The translations under genes were made by a program, and so were the position numbers. A stretch of DNA of 64,000 nucleotides from contig CAWKCY010000009.1 in NCBI GenBank assembly GCA_963848195.1, positions 310,001 through 374,000 on the forward strand. The letters are read 5' to 3'. Each line of letters opens with the position of its first letter. The first letter of the stretch is position 1. Below the pieces are notes generated by a model. It saw only the letters and a list, made by a program, of their open reading frames with translations, was not told the origin of the DNA and did no database searches. This DNA is from CAVQBP01 sp963848195 (GTDB taxonomy: Bacteria > Bacteroidota > Ignavibacteria > Ignavibacteriales > Ignavibacteriaceae). Positions 8,184-16,900 of this stretch are shown piece by piece.

Positions 8184-9197
8184 ATGAATAACGAACAAAT
8201 TAATTATATCAGTATATCGTTTGAAAACGATATTATCAAAGTAAAAGATCCCAAACAGCTTGAAGAAATTAGAATAAAATATTTGAGCAGGAACGGATTG
8301 GTTGCAAATCTTTTCGAAGAATTGAAAACAACTTCAAAAGAAGAAAAACCTATTTTGGGGAAAGAATTAAATTCACTTAGAACTTCTATTACGGAAAAAT
8401 TTAATTCTATTAAAGAGAAGATTGAATCTAATTCGTTATCAGCCGACGGCGAAATTGATTTAACTCTACCCGGTTTTGCAAAACAAATAGGCAGAAAACA
8501 TTTATTAACCCAAACTTTAGATGAAATTAGAGCCATATTTAAAGGAATGGGATTTTCAATTTCCGAAGGACCTGAAATCGAATCCGATTATAATAATTTT
8601 GAAGCCCTGAATTTTCCACATGATCACCCTGCAAGAGATATGCAGGATACATTTTTTCTGAGTAAGGACTTCCTTCTAAGGACACATACATCACCGGTAC
8701 AAATCAGGGTTATGGAAAAACATCAACCTCCTGTCAGAGTTATCATGCCTGGAAGGTGCTATAGGAATGAAGCTGTTAGTTCAAGAAGCTTCTGTATGTT
8801 TCACCAGGTCGAAGGTCTGTATGTTGATACGAATGTAACTTTCAGCGAATTAAAAGGAACCCTAGTTGGTTTTGCAAAACAATTTTACGGTGAAAACTTA
8901 AAATATAGATTTAGACCAAGTTTTTTCCCTTTTACTGAACCAAGTGCAGAGATGGATATTACCTGTTTTCTTTGCAGCGGTAAAGGGTGCAGGGTTTGTA
9001 AAATGTCGGGCTGGCTTGAAATATTAGGCTGCGGAATGGTTGATCCGAATGTCTTCAAATTTGTAGGCTATGATCCGGAAAAATATACCGGCTATGCTTT
9101 TGGAATGGGAATAGAGAGAATCGGACTTTTGAAATACAATATTCCCGACATCAGAATTTATTTCGAAAATGATATCCGGTTCTTAAAACAATTTTAA
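8184..9197 (+). CDS. pheS: Phenylalanine-tRNA ligase, alpha subunit
   Basis: 337 residues, normal length. A coiled-coil N-terminus (1-90) leads into the class II catalytic core: motif 2 region CYRNEAVSSRSFCMFHQVEG, and motif 3 GYAFGMGIERIGLLKYNI at the C-terminus. Near residue 260 it has an insertion with paired cysteines (CFLCSGKGCRVCKMSGW), seen in many bacterial PheS proteins and likely to bind zinc. With PheT it forms the (alpha-beta)2 enzyme in the cytosol. It is separated from pheT by 218 bases holding a hairpin and a dispersed repeat. Confidence 0.98.
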   Translation: MNNEQINYISISFENDIIKVKDPKQLEEIRIKYLSRNGLVANLFEELKTTSKEEKPILGKELNSLRTSITEKFNSIKEKIESNSLSADGEIDLTLPGFAKQIGRKHLLTQTLDEIRAIFKGMGFSISEGPEIESDYNNFEALNFPHDHPARDMQDTFFLSKDFLLRTHTSPVQIRVMEKHQPPVRVIMPGRCYRNEAVSSRSFCMFHQVEGLYVDTNVTFSELKGTLVGFAKQFYGENLKYRFRPSFFPFTEPSAEMDITCFLCSGKGCRVCKMSGWLEILGCGMVDPNVFKFVGYDPEKYTGYAFGMGIERIGLLKYNIPDIRIYFENDIRFLKQF

Positions 9198-9217
9198 GCA
9201 AATAATTTTATAAAAGA

Positions 9218-9232
9218 AAAGGCTTTGCCTTT
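9218..9232 (+). terminator. Short hairpin after pheS
   Basis: AAAGGC (9218-9223) pairs with GCCTTT (9227-9232) around a TTT loop, 20 bases after the pheS stop. The stem is short and has no clean U-run, so it is a weak terminator or attenuator. Confidence 0.35.
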
Positions 9233-9260
9233 AATAATTAAATTGTGACAAGCCTGATTT

Positions 9261-9318
9261 GTCATTCTGAACGTAACGAAGTGAAGTGCCTGTCCCGCTT
9301 TTGCGGGGAAGAATCTCT
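9261..9318 (+). repeat. Dispersed intergenic repeat with nested CCCGC/GCGGG palindrome
   Basis: GTCATTCTGAACGTAACGAA at 9261 with its continuation GTGAAG and, after an interruption, GAAGAATCTCT near 9308. This resembles a GTCATTCTGAACG...AAGAATCTC intergenic word I recall from many Bacteroidota genomes. Here the two parts are split by TGCCTGT and the palindrome CCCGC-TTTT-GCGGG (9294-9307). It lies in the pheS-pheT gap. The role is unknown. Confidence 0.55.
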
Positions 9319-9415
9319 ATACCTGTTCATTGCAGCTATCTATAATTCTAGAATTAGTGAATTTGTCACTAAAAGGTAATAATGAAATGAATCTTGGTTT
9401 TCAGGAGTTAATAAG

Positions 9416-11821
9416 TTGAAAATATCTTTAAACTGGCTAAAAGATTATATTGATTTAAAAGATATACCTGTTCCGGTAATAGCTGATAAGCTTACCATGT
9501 CCGGACTTGAAGTTGAAAGTATAATCGATCAGAATGAGATTTATAAAGATTTTGTAGTTGGATATGTTAAGGATAAGAAGAAACATCCAAATGCAGATAA
9601 ATTATCACTTTGTATTGTTTCAAACGGAAAAAATGATTTCCAGGTTATTTGCGGTGCAGAAAATGTCGCCGTGGATCAAAAAGTTGTCTTTGCACCTATG
9701 GGTACAACTATTCCTAAAGGAAATTTTAAAATTGGTAAGGCTAAAATTCGCGGTATTGAATCTTTTGGAATGATATGTTCAGAAGCAGAACTTGAATTGA
9801 GCGATAACCATTCCGGCATAATGATTCTTAACGCTGATTTAGAAGAGGGAACACCGGTTACCAAGGCTCTTTTATTAAATGATGTAATATTTGAAATAGG
9901 TATCACCCCGAATCGTCCGGATGCTTTATCCCATATTGGTGTAGCTAGAGATCTTGCAGCAATCTTTAATTTGAAATTAAACCTTCCGTCAGTTGAAATT
10001 AATGAAAGTTCCCCGGATGTTAATAAATTAGCTAAAGTTGAAATAATCGACAAAATAAATTGTCCAAGATATTCATCAAAGGTAATAACCAATGTTATTA
10101 TAAAAGATTCCCCTGAATGGTTAAAAATAAGATTAAAAAATATAGGACTCCGACCTATAAACAATATTGTTGATGTTTCAAATTATGTTATGTATGAAAC
10201 GGGACAGCCTCTCCATGCCTTTGATCTCGATAATTTAAGCGGAAACAAAATAGTAGTTGAAAGTACAACTCATGAGACAAATTTCATCACTCTGGATTCT
10301 AAAGAAAGAAAGCTTCCTGAAAATACTCTGATGATCTCTGATGCTGAAAAGAATGTTGCTATTGCCGGAGTTATGGGAGGGGAGAATTCTGAAGTCGGTA
10401 TTAACACTAAAAATATACTTATCGAAAGTGCATATTTCAATCCTTCAAGTATACGTAAGACTTCAAAAACAATAGGGTTAAGTACCGAAGCTTCATATAG
10501 ATTCGAAAGGGGGGGTGATCCTAACAATACTGATTATTCCGCTAAAAGAGCTGCCAAATTAATTTCCGATTTAAGCGGTGGTAAGGTTGCAAAAGGCATT
10601 ATAGATGTTTATCCGGATAAAATTGAAAAGAGAGAAGTCAGGATCCGGTTCGCAAGGGTTGATAAAATTCTAGGTTTTATTATTTCAAGAAATACGATTA
10701 TCGAAGTTCTTGAAAAATTGGGAATGCAAATTATTTTTGAATCCGATGAAGAACTCCATTGTCTAATACCTACTTTTCGACCTGATATTGAAAGAGAAAT
10801 CGATCTGATAGAAGAAATTGCAAGAATAAACGGATATGACAATATTCCAACGCAAAACAAAATATCCATTACTCTCGATGAAAAAACTGATGAAGCTGAA
10901 ATAACAGATAAAATGAGGGATATATCCACGGCATTAGGTTTTTATGAAATAATTAATAATCCATTGCAGGGTGAGAAACAATCATCAATGATTGGAAACC
11001 CAATTAAGATACTTAATCCGCAAAGTTTAGATATGGAATTCTTAAGAACTTCTTTAATTCCCGGCGGTTTAGAAACTATTTCTAGAAATATTAAGGTCGG
11101 TGAAAAGAATCTTTCTTTATTCGAAATAGGAAATGTGTTCAATAGAAAAACAAATAAGGAAATTGATAGCTTTAATGATTTTTCGGAAGAAAGTAATATA
11201 ATATTCTTTTCAACTGGATTATTAACAAAAAAAAGATGGGATCAGTCTGAAATTGATGCTAATTTTTATAACTTTAAGGGATTAATAAATAACTTCTTAT
11301 TTAACTTTTTACTTGACAATGTTTTAAATGATTCATATTATCACAGTGTCGATAGAATTTTTGATTATAAATACATAAAAAGTTATAAAGATACTGTTAT
11401 CGGCTCAGGTGGAAAAGTTAAAAAAGATGTTCTTAAACAATTTGATATCGATCAGGAAGTTTATTGTTTTGAGTTAATTATTGAACTATTAAAACAAATT
11501 CCAGGTAAGAATAAGGTTTTTAAGGAACTAAATAAATTTCCTAAAGTGTTTAGAGATTTTGCTTTTATATTTGATAAAAGCATAAAATATTCAGATGTAG
11601 AAGAATTTATAAAGGAAAAAGGTTCTGGTATTTTGAAATCAATTGAGATATTTGATCTTTTTGAAAGTGAAAAATTAGGACTCAATAAAAAAAGCATGGC
11701 TTTTTCGCTTGAATATTATTCTAACGAGAGGACACTGACTGAAGATGAAGTCGAAAAAGATTTTCTAAATCTTATTAAACTTATCGAAAAGAAGTTTGAT
11801 GCCACTTTAAGAGGAAATTAA
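9416..11821 (+). CDS. pheT: Phenylalanine-tRNA ligase, beta subunit
   Basis: 801 residues, full length. It starts at TTG (9416) as (M)KISLNWLKDYIDLKDIPVP. The domains are the N-terminal tRNA-binding OB fold (about 40-150, with HPNADKLSLCIV), B3/4 editing, B5 (RFARVDKILGFIISRNTIIE), the catalytic-like core and the C-terminal FDX-ACB domain (KFPKVFRDFAFIFDKS). It partners PheS and edits Tyr-tRNA-Phe. Its stop is one base before the TTG of the next gene. The N-terminus matches the family closely, so the TTG start is well supported. Confidence 0.97.
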   Translation: MKISLNWLKDYIDLKDIPVPVIADKLTMSGLEVESIIDQNEIYKDFVVGYVKDKKKHPNADKLSLCIVSNGKNDFQVICGAENVAVDQKVVFAPMGTTIPKGNFKIGKAKIRGIESFGMICSEAELELSDNHSGIMILNADLEEGTPVTKALLLNDVIFEIGITPNRPDALSHIGVARDLAAIFNLKLNLPSVEINESSPDVNKLAKVEIIDKINCPRYSSKVITNVIIKDSPEWLKIRLKNIGLRPINNIVDVSNYVMYETGQPLHAFDLDNLSGNKIVVESTTHETNFITLDSKERKLPENTLMISDAEKNVAIAGVMGGENSEVGINTKNILIESAYFNPSSIRKTSKTIGLSTEASYRFERGGDPNNTDYSAKRAAKLISDLSGGKVAKGIIDVYPDKIEKREVRIRFARVDKILGFIISRNTIIEVLEKLGMQIIFESDEELHCLIPTFRPDIEREIDLIEEIARINGYDNIPTQNKISITLDEKTDEAEITDKMRDISTALGFYEIINNPLQGEKQSSMIGNPIKILNPQSLDMEFLRTSLIPGGLETISRNIKVGEKNLSLFEIGNVFNRKTNKEIDSFNDFSEESNIIFFSTGLLTKKRWDQSEIDANFYNFKGLINNFLFNFLLDNVLNDSYYHSVDRIFDYKYIKSYKDTVIGSGGKVKKDVLKQFDIDQEVYCFELIIELLKQIPGKNKVFKELNKFPKVFRDFAFIFDKSIKYSDVEEFIKEKGSGILKSIEIFDLFESEKLGLNKKSMAFSLEYYSNERTLTEDEVEKDFLNLIKLIEKKFDATLRGN

Positions 11822-11822
11822 A

Positions 11823-12140
11823 TTGCCTGATTTAACAAAATATGAGATTCTGCTAAAAGATCTTGAAACAATCGAAACTCAGGTTTCTGTTTTGAAACAT
11901 AATTGCCGGGATGCTGTTAAAAGAAATAAAGAACTTGAAGATATGTTATCTTCTTATACAAAAGAAAATTTAGCCCTACAGCAGAGAATTGAAAGTATGC
12001 AGAGTGAACTTAAGAAAATTCAGAATGATTCTGAAAACGGTATGATAAATTCATTAAATTTAAAGGAGCGCGAAACATTAAAAGTTAAATTAAAAGATTT
12101 AATTTCAAGGATTGATTATCACCTGTCAGTTGATAGATAA
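11823..12140 (+). CDS. Small coiled-coil protein, ZapB-like by position
   Basis: 105 residues, TTG start, with ribosome site GAGGA about eight bases upstream inside the end of pheT. Nearly all of it is predicted coiled coil (LLKDLETIETQVSVLKHN and NKELEDMLSSYTKENLALQQ), highly charged with no membrane segment. It lies between pheT and zapA, where FCB-group genomes often carry a short coiled-coil gene. A role in the division ring beside ZapA is plausible by analogy with E. coli ZapB, but sequence likeness to ZapB is not specific. Confidence 0.8.
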   Translation: MPDLTKYEILLKDLETIETQVSVLKHNCRDAVKRNKELEDMLSSYTKENLALQQRIESMQSELKKIQNDSENGMINSLNLKERETLKVKLKDLISRIDYHLSVDR

Positions 12141-12184
12141 ATTAAAGTTCTTAATTTTATTGGATGTAAGATGGAACCGGTATA

Positions 12185-12481
12185 ATGACAGAAAAAAAGA
12201 AGCTTAAAATTAAAATATTTGAAAAAGAATATTCTTTGTTGGTTGAAAATGAAGAAATAGCAAAAGAATTAGCTATTTATGTTAATAAAGTGATGGAAGA
12301 AACGAAAGATGAACTTCCGGATCAACCGGCGCAGACTATAGCAATTATTGCTTGCTTAAATATTGCTTATGATTTATTCCTGGAAAAAAATAAAAACAGA
12401 GAATTTGTTATACAAGCAGCAGATAAGGTTAAAAAGTTAAAGCTTCTCTTAAATGATCCTGCTATACCAGGCACATCTTAA
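12185..12481 (+). CDS. zapA: Cell division protein ZapA
   Basis: 98 residues, normal for ZapA. A short N-terminal beta domain (KKLKIKIFEKEYSLLVENEE) precedes a helix ending in the conserved core TIAIIACLNIAYDLFLEKNK. ZapA binds and bundles FtsZ at mid-cell. It follows the coiled-coil gene by 44 bases and precedes the 6S RNA candidate. The zapA-6S neighbourhood is found in several bacterial phyla. Confidence 0.9.
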   Translation: MTEKKKLKIKIFEKEYSLLVENEEIAKELAIYVNKVMEETKDELPDQPAQTIAIIACLNIAYDLFLEKNKNREFVIQAADKVKKLKLLLNDPAIPGTS

Positions 12482-12493
12482 AAAATTTAGTTT

Positions 12494-12710
12494 ACCGCTC
12501 CGTCAGCTCTACAATATGAAAAACTAACACCAATTCATAGGGAGTTTGACTTACGGCGTCTATTGCAGGCCTCATCCCGGTTATTCGGGATTTCGGACTG
12601 ACCTTGTGTCAGAGCATTCCGGAACAGTGGAAGCAAAAAGCGTTCGAGCGAATTCCCGAAACTGATGAATATAGGGTTTTTCCTATTAATCAGTGGCTGG
12701 CGGAGATGGT
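12494..12710 (+). ncRNA. ssrS: 6S RNA candidate
   Basis: The 293-base gap between zapA and rny folds into one long rod. The 5' strand 12494-12507 (ACCGCTCCGTCAGC) pairs with 12696-12710 (GCTGGCGGAGATGGT), with one bulge and one G-U. Inside, TTCGGGA (12584-12590) pairs with TCCCGAA (12654-12660). A length near 217, closed ends and an unpaired middle are the 6S plan, in which the bubble mimics an open promoter and traps housekeeping RNA polymerase. 6S genes commonly sit next to zapA. I have no covariance score. The region is also more GC-rich than its surroundings, as expected for a structured RNA. Confidence 0.78.
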
Positions 12711-12774
12711 ATTATAAATAAATGTTACATATTGTAATATGATGTAATAATTATAACCCGACATTGGAGGAAAT

Positions 12775-14349
12775 ATGAATATAAATCTGGATATCTTATT
12801 TCTTATACCAATGGTGATTGTCCTCGTTGCTTTGTTTTTTTATTTTGGATGGGTTTTTAATTCTAAGATCGGGAAGAAAAGTATAGCTTCGGCTGAAGAA
12901 CGGGCTAAACAAATTATTAACGATGCACAAAAAGAAGCAAATAATATAAAGAGGGAAAAATTACTTGAGGTAAAAGACGAATGGTACAAGAAGAAAGTTG
13001 ACTTTGATAATGAAGTTAATTTGAAAAAACAGAAATTCGGTAATTTGGAAAAACAACTAGGTGTACGTGAAGAGAATATCGAACGAAAGTTTGAACTGGT
13101 TCTAAAAAAAGAAAAGGAGAATAAACAATTAGAGAAAGATTTACTTAGTGATAAAAAAGATTGCGATTTAAAACTAAATGAAGTTAAAAAATTAGAAAGT
13201 GAACAAAATCTAAGGCTTGAAAAGATTTCAGGTTTAACCACAATTGAAGCAAAAAAAATGCTTATGGAAAACCTGATTAACCAGGCTAAAGTTGATAGTT
13301 CTCAAAGGATTAAAGAAATTCACGATCAGGCAAAAGCTGATGCAAAAAGGGATGCTCAAAAAATAATTGTTCAGGCAATACAGAGAAGTGCTGCAGATTA
13401 TGCTATTGAAACCACTGTATCCGTTGTACAAATCCAAAACGACGATATGAAAGGTAGGATAATCGGTAAAGAAGGTAGAAATATCCGTTCTTTCGAAGCT
13501 GTAACAGGAGTCGATGTTATAGTTGATGATACACCTGAAGCAGTAATTCTTTCCTCTTTTGATCAATTCCGAAGGGAAGTGGCCCGCGTTTCCCTGGAAA
13601 GGCTGATTGCCGATGGAAGGATCCATCCTGCAAGAATTGAGGAAGTCGTTGAAAAGGTTAGGCAGGAACTCGAAGAGGAGATGATTCGCGAAGGTGAAAA
13701 TACAATAATGCAGCTCGGACTGCATAATATGCATAGTGAATTGATCAAGCATATCGGCAAAATGAAATATCGCTCAAGTTACGGTCAGAATCTACTCCAG
13801 CATAGTATAGAAGTTGCTTATCTTACCGGGATCATGGCTGCCGAAGTAGGTCTGGATCCCGTTTTAGCAAAAAGAGCAGGGCTTTTGCATGATATTGGCA
13901 AGACATTAGACAAAAGCGTTGAAGGCCCCCATGCACTTCTTGGTTATCAACTTACAAAAAAATTCAAAGAACATCCAATTGTAGTAAATGCAGTCGGATC
14001 CCATCACGAGGATATAGAGATGGAGCATCCCATTGCCCCTCTTGTACAGGCTGCCGATGCTGTCAGCGGTGCCCGGCCCGGAGCACGAAGAGAACCCCTT
14101 GAAGGCTACGTTAAAAGACTTGAAACACTGGAAGCATTGGCTAAATCATTTGAAGGAGTTGCTAAAACTTATGCTATTCAAGCTGGGAGAGAAATCAGGG
14201 TAGTTGTTGAACATGATAAAATTGATGACATTGTGGCTGATAAATTATCTCATGATATAGCTTCCAAAATTGAAAGTGAAATGGAATATCCGGGACAGAT
14301 AAAAGTAACCGTAATTCGTGAAGTAAGAAAAATCAGTTATGCGAAATAA
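12775..14349 (+). CDS. rny: Ribonuclease Y
   Basis: 524 residues, normal length. One N-terminal membrane helix (about 6-27) is followed by a long charged coiled coil, a KH RNA-binding domain (MKGRIIGKEGRNIRSFEAVT) and an HD domain with the metal site AGLLHDIGKTLD and SHHED. It is a membrane-tethered endoribonuclease that starts mRNA decay. The strong ribosome site TTGGAGGAAAT lies just before the ATG. It is transcribed on the far side of the 6S candidate. Confidence 0.97.
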   Translation: MNINLDILFLIPMVIVLVALFFYFGWVFNSKIGKKSIASAEERAKQIINDAQKEANNIKREKLLEVKDEWYKKKVDFDNEVNLKKQKFGNLEKQLGVREENIERKFELVLKKEKENKQLEKDLLSDKKDCDLKLNEVKKLESEQNLRLEKISGLTTIEAKKMLMENLINQAKVDSSQRIKEIHDQAKADAKRDAQKIIVQAIQRSAADYAIETTVSVVQIQNDDMKGRIIGKEGRNIRSFEAVTGVDVIVDDTPEAVILSSFDQFRREVARVSLERLIADGRIHPARIEEVVEKVRQELEEEMIREGENTIMQLGLHNMHSELIKHIGKMKYRSSYGQNLLQHSIEVAYLTGIMAAEVGLDPVLAKRAGLLHDIGKTLDKSVEGPHALLGYQLTKKFKEHPIVVNAVGSHHEDIEMEHPIAPLVQAADAVSGARPGARREPLEGYVKRLETLEALAKSFEGVAKTYAIQAGREIRVVVEHDKIDDIVADKLSHDIASKIESEMEYPGQIKVTVIREVRKISYAK

Positions 14350-14456
14350 TATTATGTCTTTAATAATCTCCTTATTAATATAACGGAAATTGATGAGGAG
14401 AATTATATTTGATATCAGGATTTTTGTAAGGCGCTGAATGCCGGTCTGTTCATGAT

Positions 14457-15059
14457 ATGAAAATAAAAAAGATAAAAGCTGCAATTACTGGGGGAATTGG
14501 ATCGGGGAAATCTACCTTCGCAAAGTTTCTATCGGGAAAAGGTTATCCGGTAATTAATGTCGATAATATTTCAAAAGAAATTTTAAAATCGGATCCGGAG
14601 ATTAAGATAAAAGTTGAATTGGAATTCGGGAAAGAGTCATATATAAATGGGGAAATAAATAGAGAATTTCTTGCCGAAAAAATTTTTTCCAATTCTGAAA
14701 ATGTTATTAAAATCAATTTAATAGTACACCCCAAAGTTATTAAAAAAGTTAATAATTTAATCTCGGAAAAATTAAATAATTTCGATCTGGTATTTGCCGA
14801 AGCAGCACTCATTTATGAAGCTGATATGGAAAGTTATTTTGATTATGTTATCCTTATAACTGCTGATGAAAGCTTAAGACTGAAAAGAAAAGTTGATTTT
14901 GATAATTTTTCCGAAAAACAATTTTTCAAAAGAAACGAAAATCAAATTCCGGATGAGGAAAAGAAAAATCATGCTGATTTTATTTTTGAAAATAACGGGA
15001 GTTTAGATGATTTAAAACAGAAAGCGGAATTGTTATTGAAAATCTTAACAATTAAATAG
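14457..15059 (+). CDS. coaE: Dephospho-CoA kinase
   Basis: 200 residues, normal length. The P-loop GGIGSGKST lies at residues 12-20, followed by DNISKEIL and the lid region FAEAALIYEADMESYFDYVI. It catalyses the last step of coenzyme A synthesis, ATP-dependent phosphorylation of dephospho-CoA, in the cytosol. The ATG at 14457 is preferred over the ATG at 14452, which is out of frame. No strong ribosome site is visible. Confidence 0.93.
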   Translation: MKIKKIKAAITGGIGSGKSTFAKFLSGKGYPVINVDNISKEILKSDPEIKIKVELEFGKESYINGEINREFLAEKIFSNSENVIKINLIVHPKVIKKVNNLISEKLNNFDLVFAEAALIYEADMESYFDYVILITADESLRLKRKVDFDNFSEKQFFKRNENQIPDEEKKNHADFIFENNGSLDDLKQKAELLLKILTIK

Positions 15060-15122
15060 AGCAGCAGTTTGACAACAGTATTCAGATTAATTTTTATGCA
15101 TATTTAACTTTATTAAATAATT

Positions 15123-15956
15123 ATGAAAAAAGTAGCTTTTCAAGGTGAGCATGGAGCATTTAGTGAAATAGCTTCTAAAAGTTTTTTTGTTGAAGAAGTA
15201 ACCAATGTTCCTTCATATTCTTTTGATGAGGTCTTTTCAAACGTAAAAAATAAAAAAGTTGATTTTGGTATCGTACCTATCGAAAATACTTTATATGGAA
15301 GTGTTTTTGAAACTTATGATTTATTATTAAAATATTCGCTAACCATTGTAGGCGAATTAAACCTGCAGATTAATCATCACTTAATCGCACAAAAAAAATA
15401 TAAACTGACTGAGATAAAAAGAATTTATTCACATCCTCAGGCTTTAGGGCAGTGCTCGGAATTTTTAAGCCAATTTAAAAAAACACATATAACTCCCGCA
15501 TATGATACTGCAGGTGCAGCTATTTTGGCTCTGGAAAATAAAACTGAACCTTCGGCTGCTATTGCTAGTATTGAAGCAGCGGAATTTTACAATCTGGAGG
15601 TAATTGAAAGTAATATTCAAAACAACAAAGAGAATTATACAAGGTTTTTGGTAATAAGTGATTCTAAGAATAATAAGAAAGTCAGCAATCCAAAAACTTC
15701 CATTTGTTTTGAATTAAAAAGTATTCCCGGTGCTTTATTCAAAGCTCTCAGTGTTTTTGCATTAAGAGATATTGACCTGGTAAAAATTGAATCCCGTCCA
15801 ATTCCGCAAAAACCATTTCAATATACTTTTTATGTTGATTTATTGGGAAAGCTTGATGATGAAAAGATTATCTTAGCAATAAATCATCTGGCTGAAATTT
15901 CTAATAATATCAGGAAATTCGGAACATATAATATTGGAGAGACTTTCAGCAGCTAA
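15123..15956 (+). CDS. pheA: Prephenate dehydratase (no mutase domain)
   Basis: 277 residues: a monofunctional prephenate dehydratase plus a C-terminal ACT domain. It shows FQGEHGAFSEIAS at the N-terminus, the catalytic-site motif NYTRFLVIS near residue 175, and the ACT phenylalanine-binding motif KIESRP near 220. It converts prephenate to phenylpyruvate and is probably feedback-inhibited by Phe. Unlike E. coli PheA it lacks an N-terminal chorismate mutase. A chorismate mutase domain instead occurs about 2 kb downstream, on the MltG protein at 17951-19345. Confidence 0.95.
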   Translation: MKKVAFQGEHGAFSEIASKSFFVEEVTNVPSYSFDEVFSNVKNKKVDFGIVPIENTLYGSVFETYDLLLKYSLTIVGELNLQINHHLIAQKKYKLTEIKRIYSHPQALGQCSEFLSQFKKTHITPAYDTAGAAILALENKTEPSAAIASIEAAEFYNLEVIESNIQNNKENYTRFLVISDSKNNKKVSNPKTSICFELKSIPGALFKALSVFALRDIDLVKIESRPIPQKPFQYTFYVDLLGKLDDEKIILAINHLAEISNNIRKFGTYNIGETFSS

Positions 15957-15983
15957 TAAGTATACTAATAAGGAAAACTAAAA

Positions 15984-16900
15984 TTGAGTTTAATAAATGA
16001 TGCGATTGTTTCAGTCGTTAAAATAATGCCGAAACCGGTAGTTGGTATATTTTCTAAAAAATATATTGCAGGCGAAAACCTCGAAGATGCCGTGAATCTA
16101 GTTAAAGATTTAAATTCAAAAGGTATTTATGCTACCCTTGATGTATTAGGAGAATCTGTTAAGAATAAAGAAGATGCCGAAGCGGCAAAAAATAAATGTT
16201 TAATAGTACTTGATACTATTCTGGAAAATAACTTGAAGGCTAATCTATCTATAAAACCTACGCAAATGGGCTTGAGCATTGACGAAGAGTTTACTTTTAA
16301 ACAGATTGATGAACTGGTTGAAAAAGCAAAGAAAATAAATAACTTTGTAAGAATCGATATGGAAGATTCACAATATACCGATAAGACCATTTCGTTATTC
16401 GAAAAATTGAAAAAAAATTATAATAATGTGGGTATAGTCCTTCAGGCATATTTAAAAGAACTTTTGATGATGCGGTTATATTAGGCAGATTAAATACTAA
16501 CTATCGTCTGTGTAAAGGAATTTATATCGAACCTGCTTCAATTGCATATAAGGATAAACAAAAAATTAGAGAAAATTACCTGGAAACACTTCACGTGATT
16601 TTAAAGTCAGGTAATTATGTTGGCATTGCAACTCACGATGAATATTTAATTAATGAAGCATATAGAATTATAAAAGAATTGAATATTCCAAAGGATAAAT
16701 TTGAGTTTCAGATGCTTTTAGGAGTAAGAGAAGATCTAAGAGATAAAATCAATGCCGACGGTTATAAAATCAGAATTTATGTTCCGTTTGGTGAAGACTG
16801 GTATGCTTATTCCATTAGGAGGCTGAAAGAAAATCCACAAATTGCAGGTTATATATTCAAAAATATTTTTTCATTCACCAAAAACAATAGATCATATTAA
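15984..16900 (+). pseudogene. Proline dehydrogenase interrupted by a one-base frameshift
   Basis: Two frames together encode one monofunctional FAD-dependent proline dehydrogenase of about 305 residues. The first (15984-16484, TTG start after AAGGAAA) runs to QAYLK. The second resumes immediately as RTFDDAVILGRLNTNYRLCK and ends with the substrate-binding signature PFGEDWYAYSIRRLKENP. The break lies in the run AAAA at 16454-16457 (TATTTAAAAGAACTT), inside the conserved QAYLKR motif. One more A restores the frame. The rest is undamaged, so this is either a sequencing error in a homopolymer or a very recent mutation. The enzyme oxidises proline to pyrroline-5-carboxylate. Confidence 0.9.

Noticed and set aside
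12572..12592. TCCCGGTTATTCGGGA hairpin as another member of the dispersed palindrome group
   Set aside because: It lies inside the 6S RNA candidate and is better explained as part of its fold.
13234..13752. 172-residue minus-strand frame inside rny
   Set aside because: It lies opposite the conserved KH-HD coding region, has no ribosome site and reads as a Cys/Phe-rich shadow.
16448..16500. Programmed ribosomal frameshift in proline dehydrogenase
   Set aside because: The A-run is only four long, no stimulatory hairpin was seen nearby, and no proline dehydrogenase is known to need one. An error or mutation is simpler.
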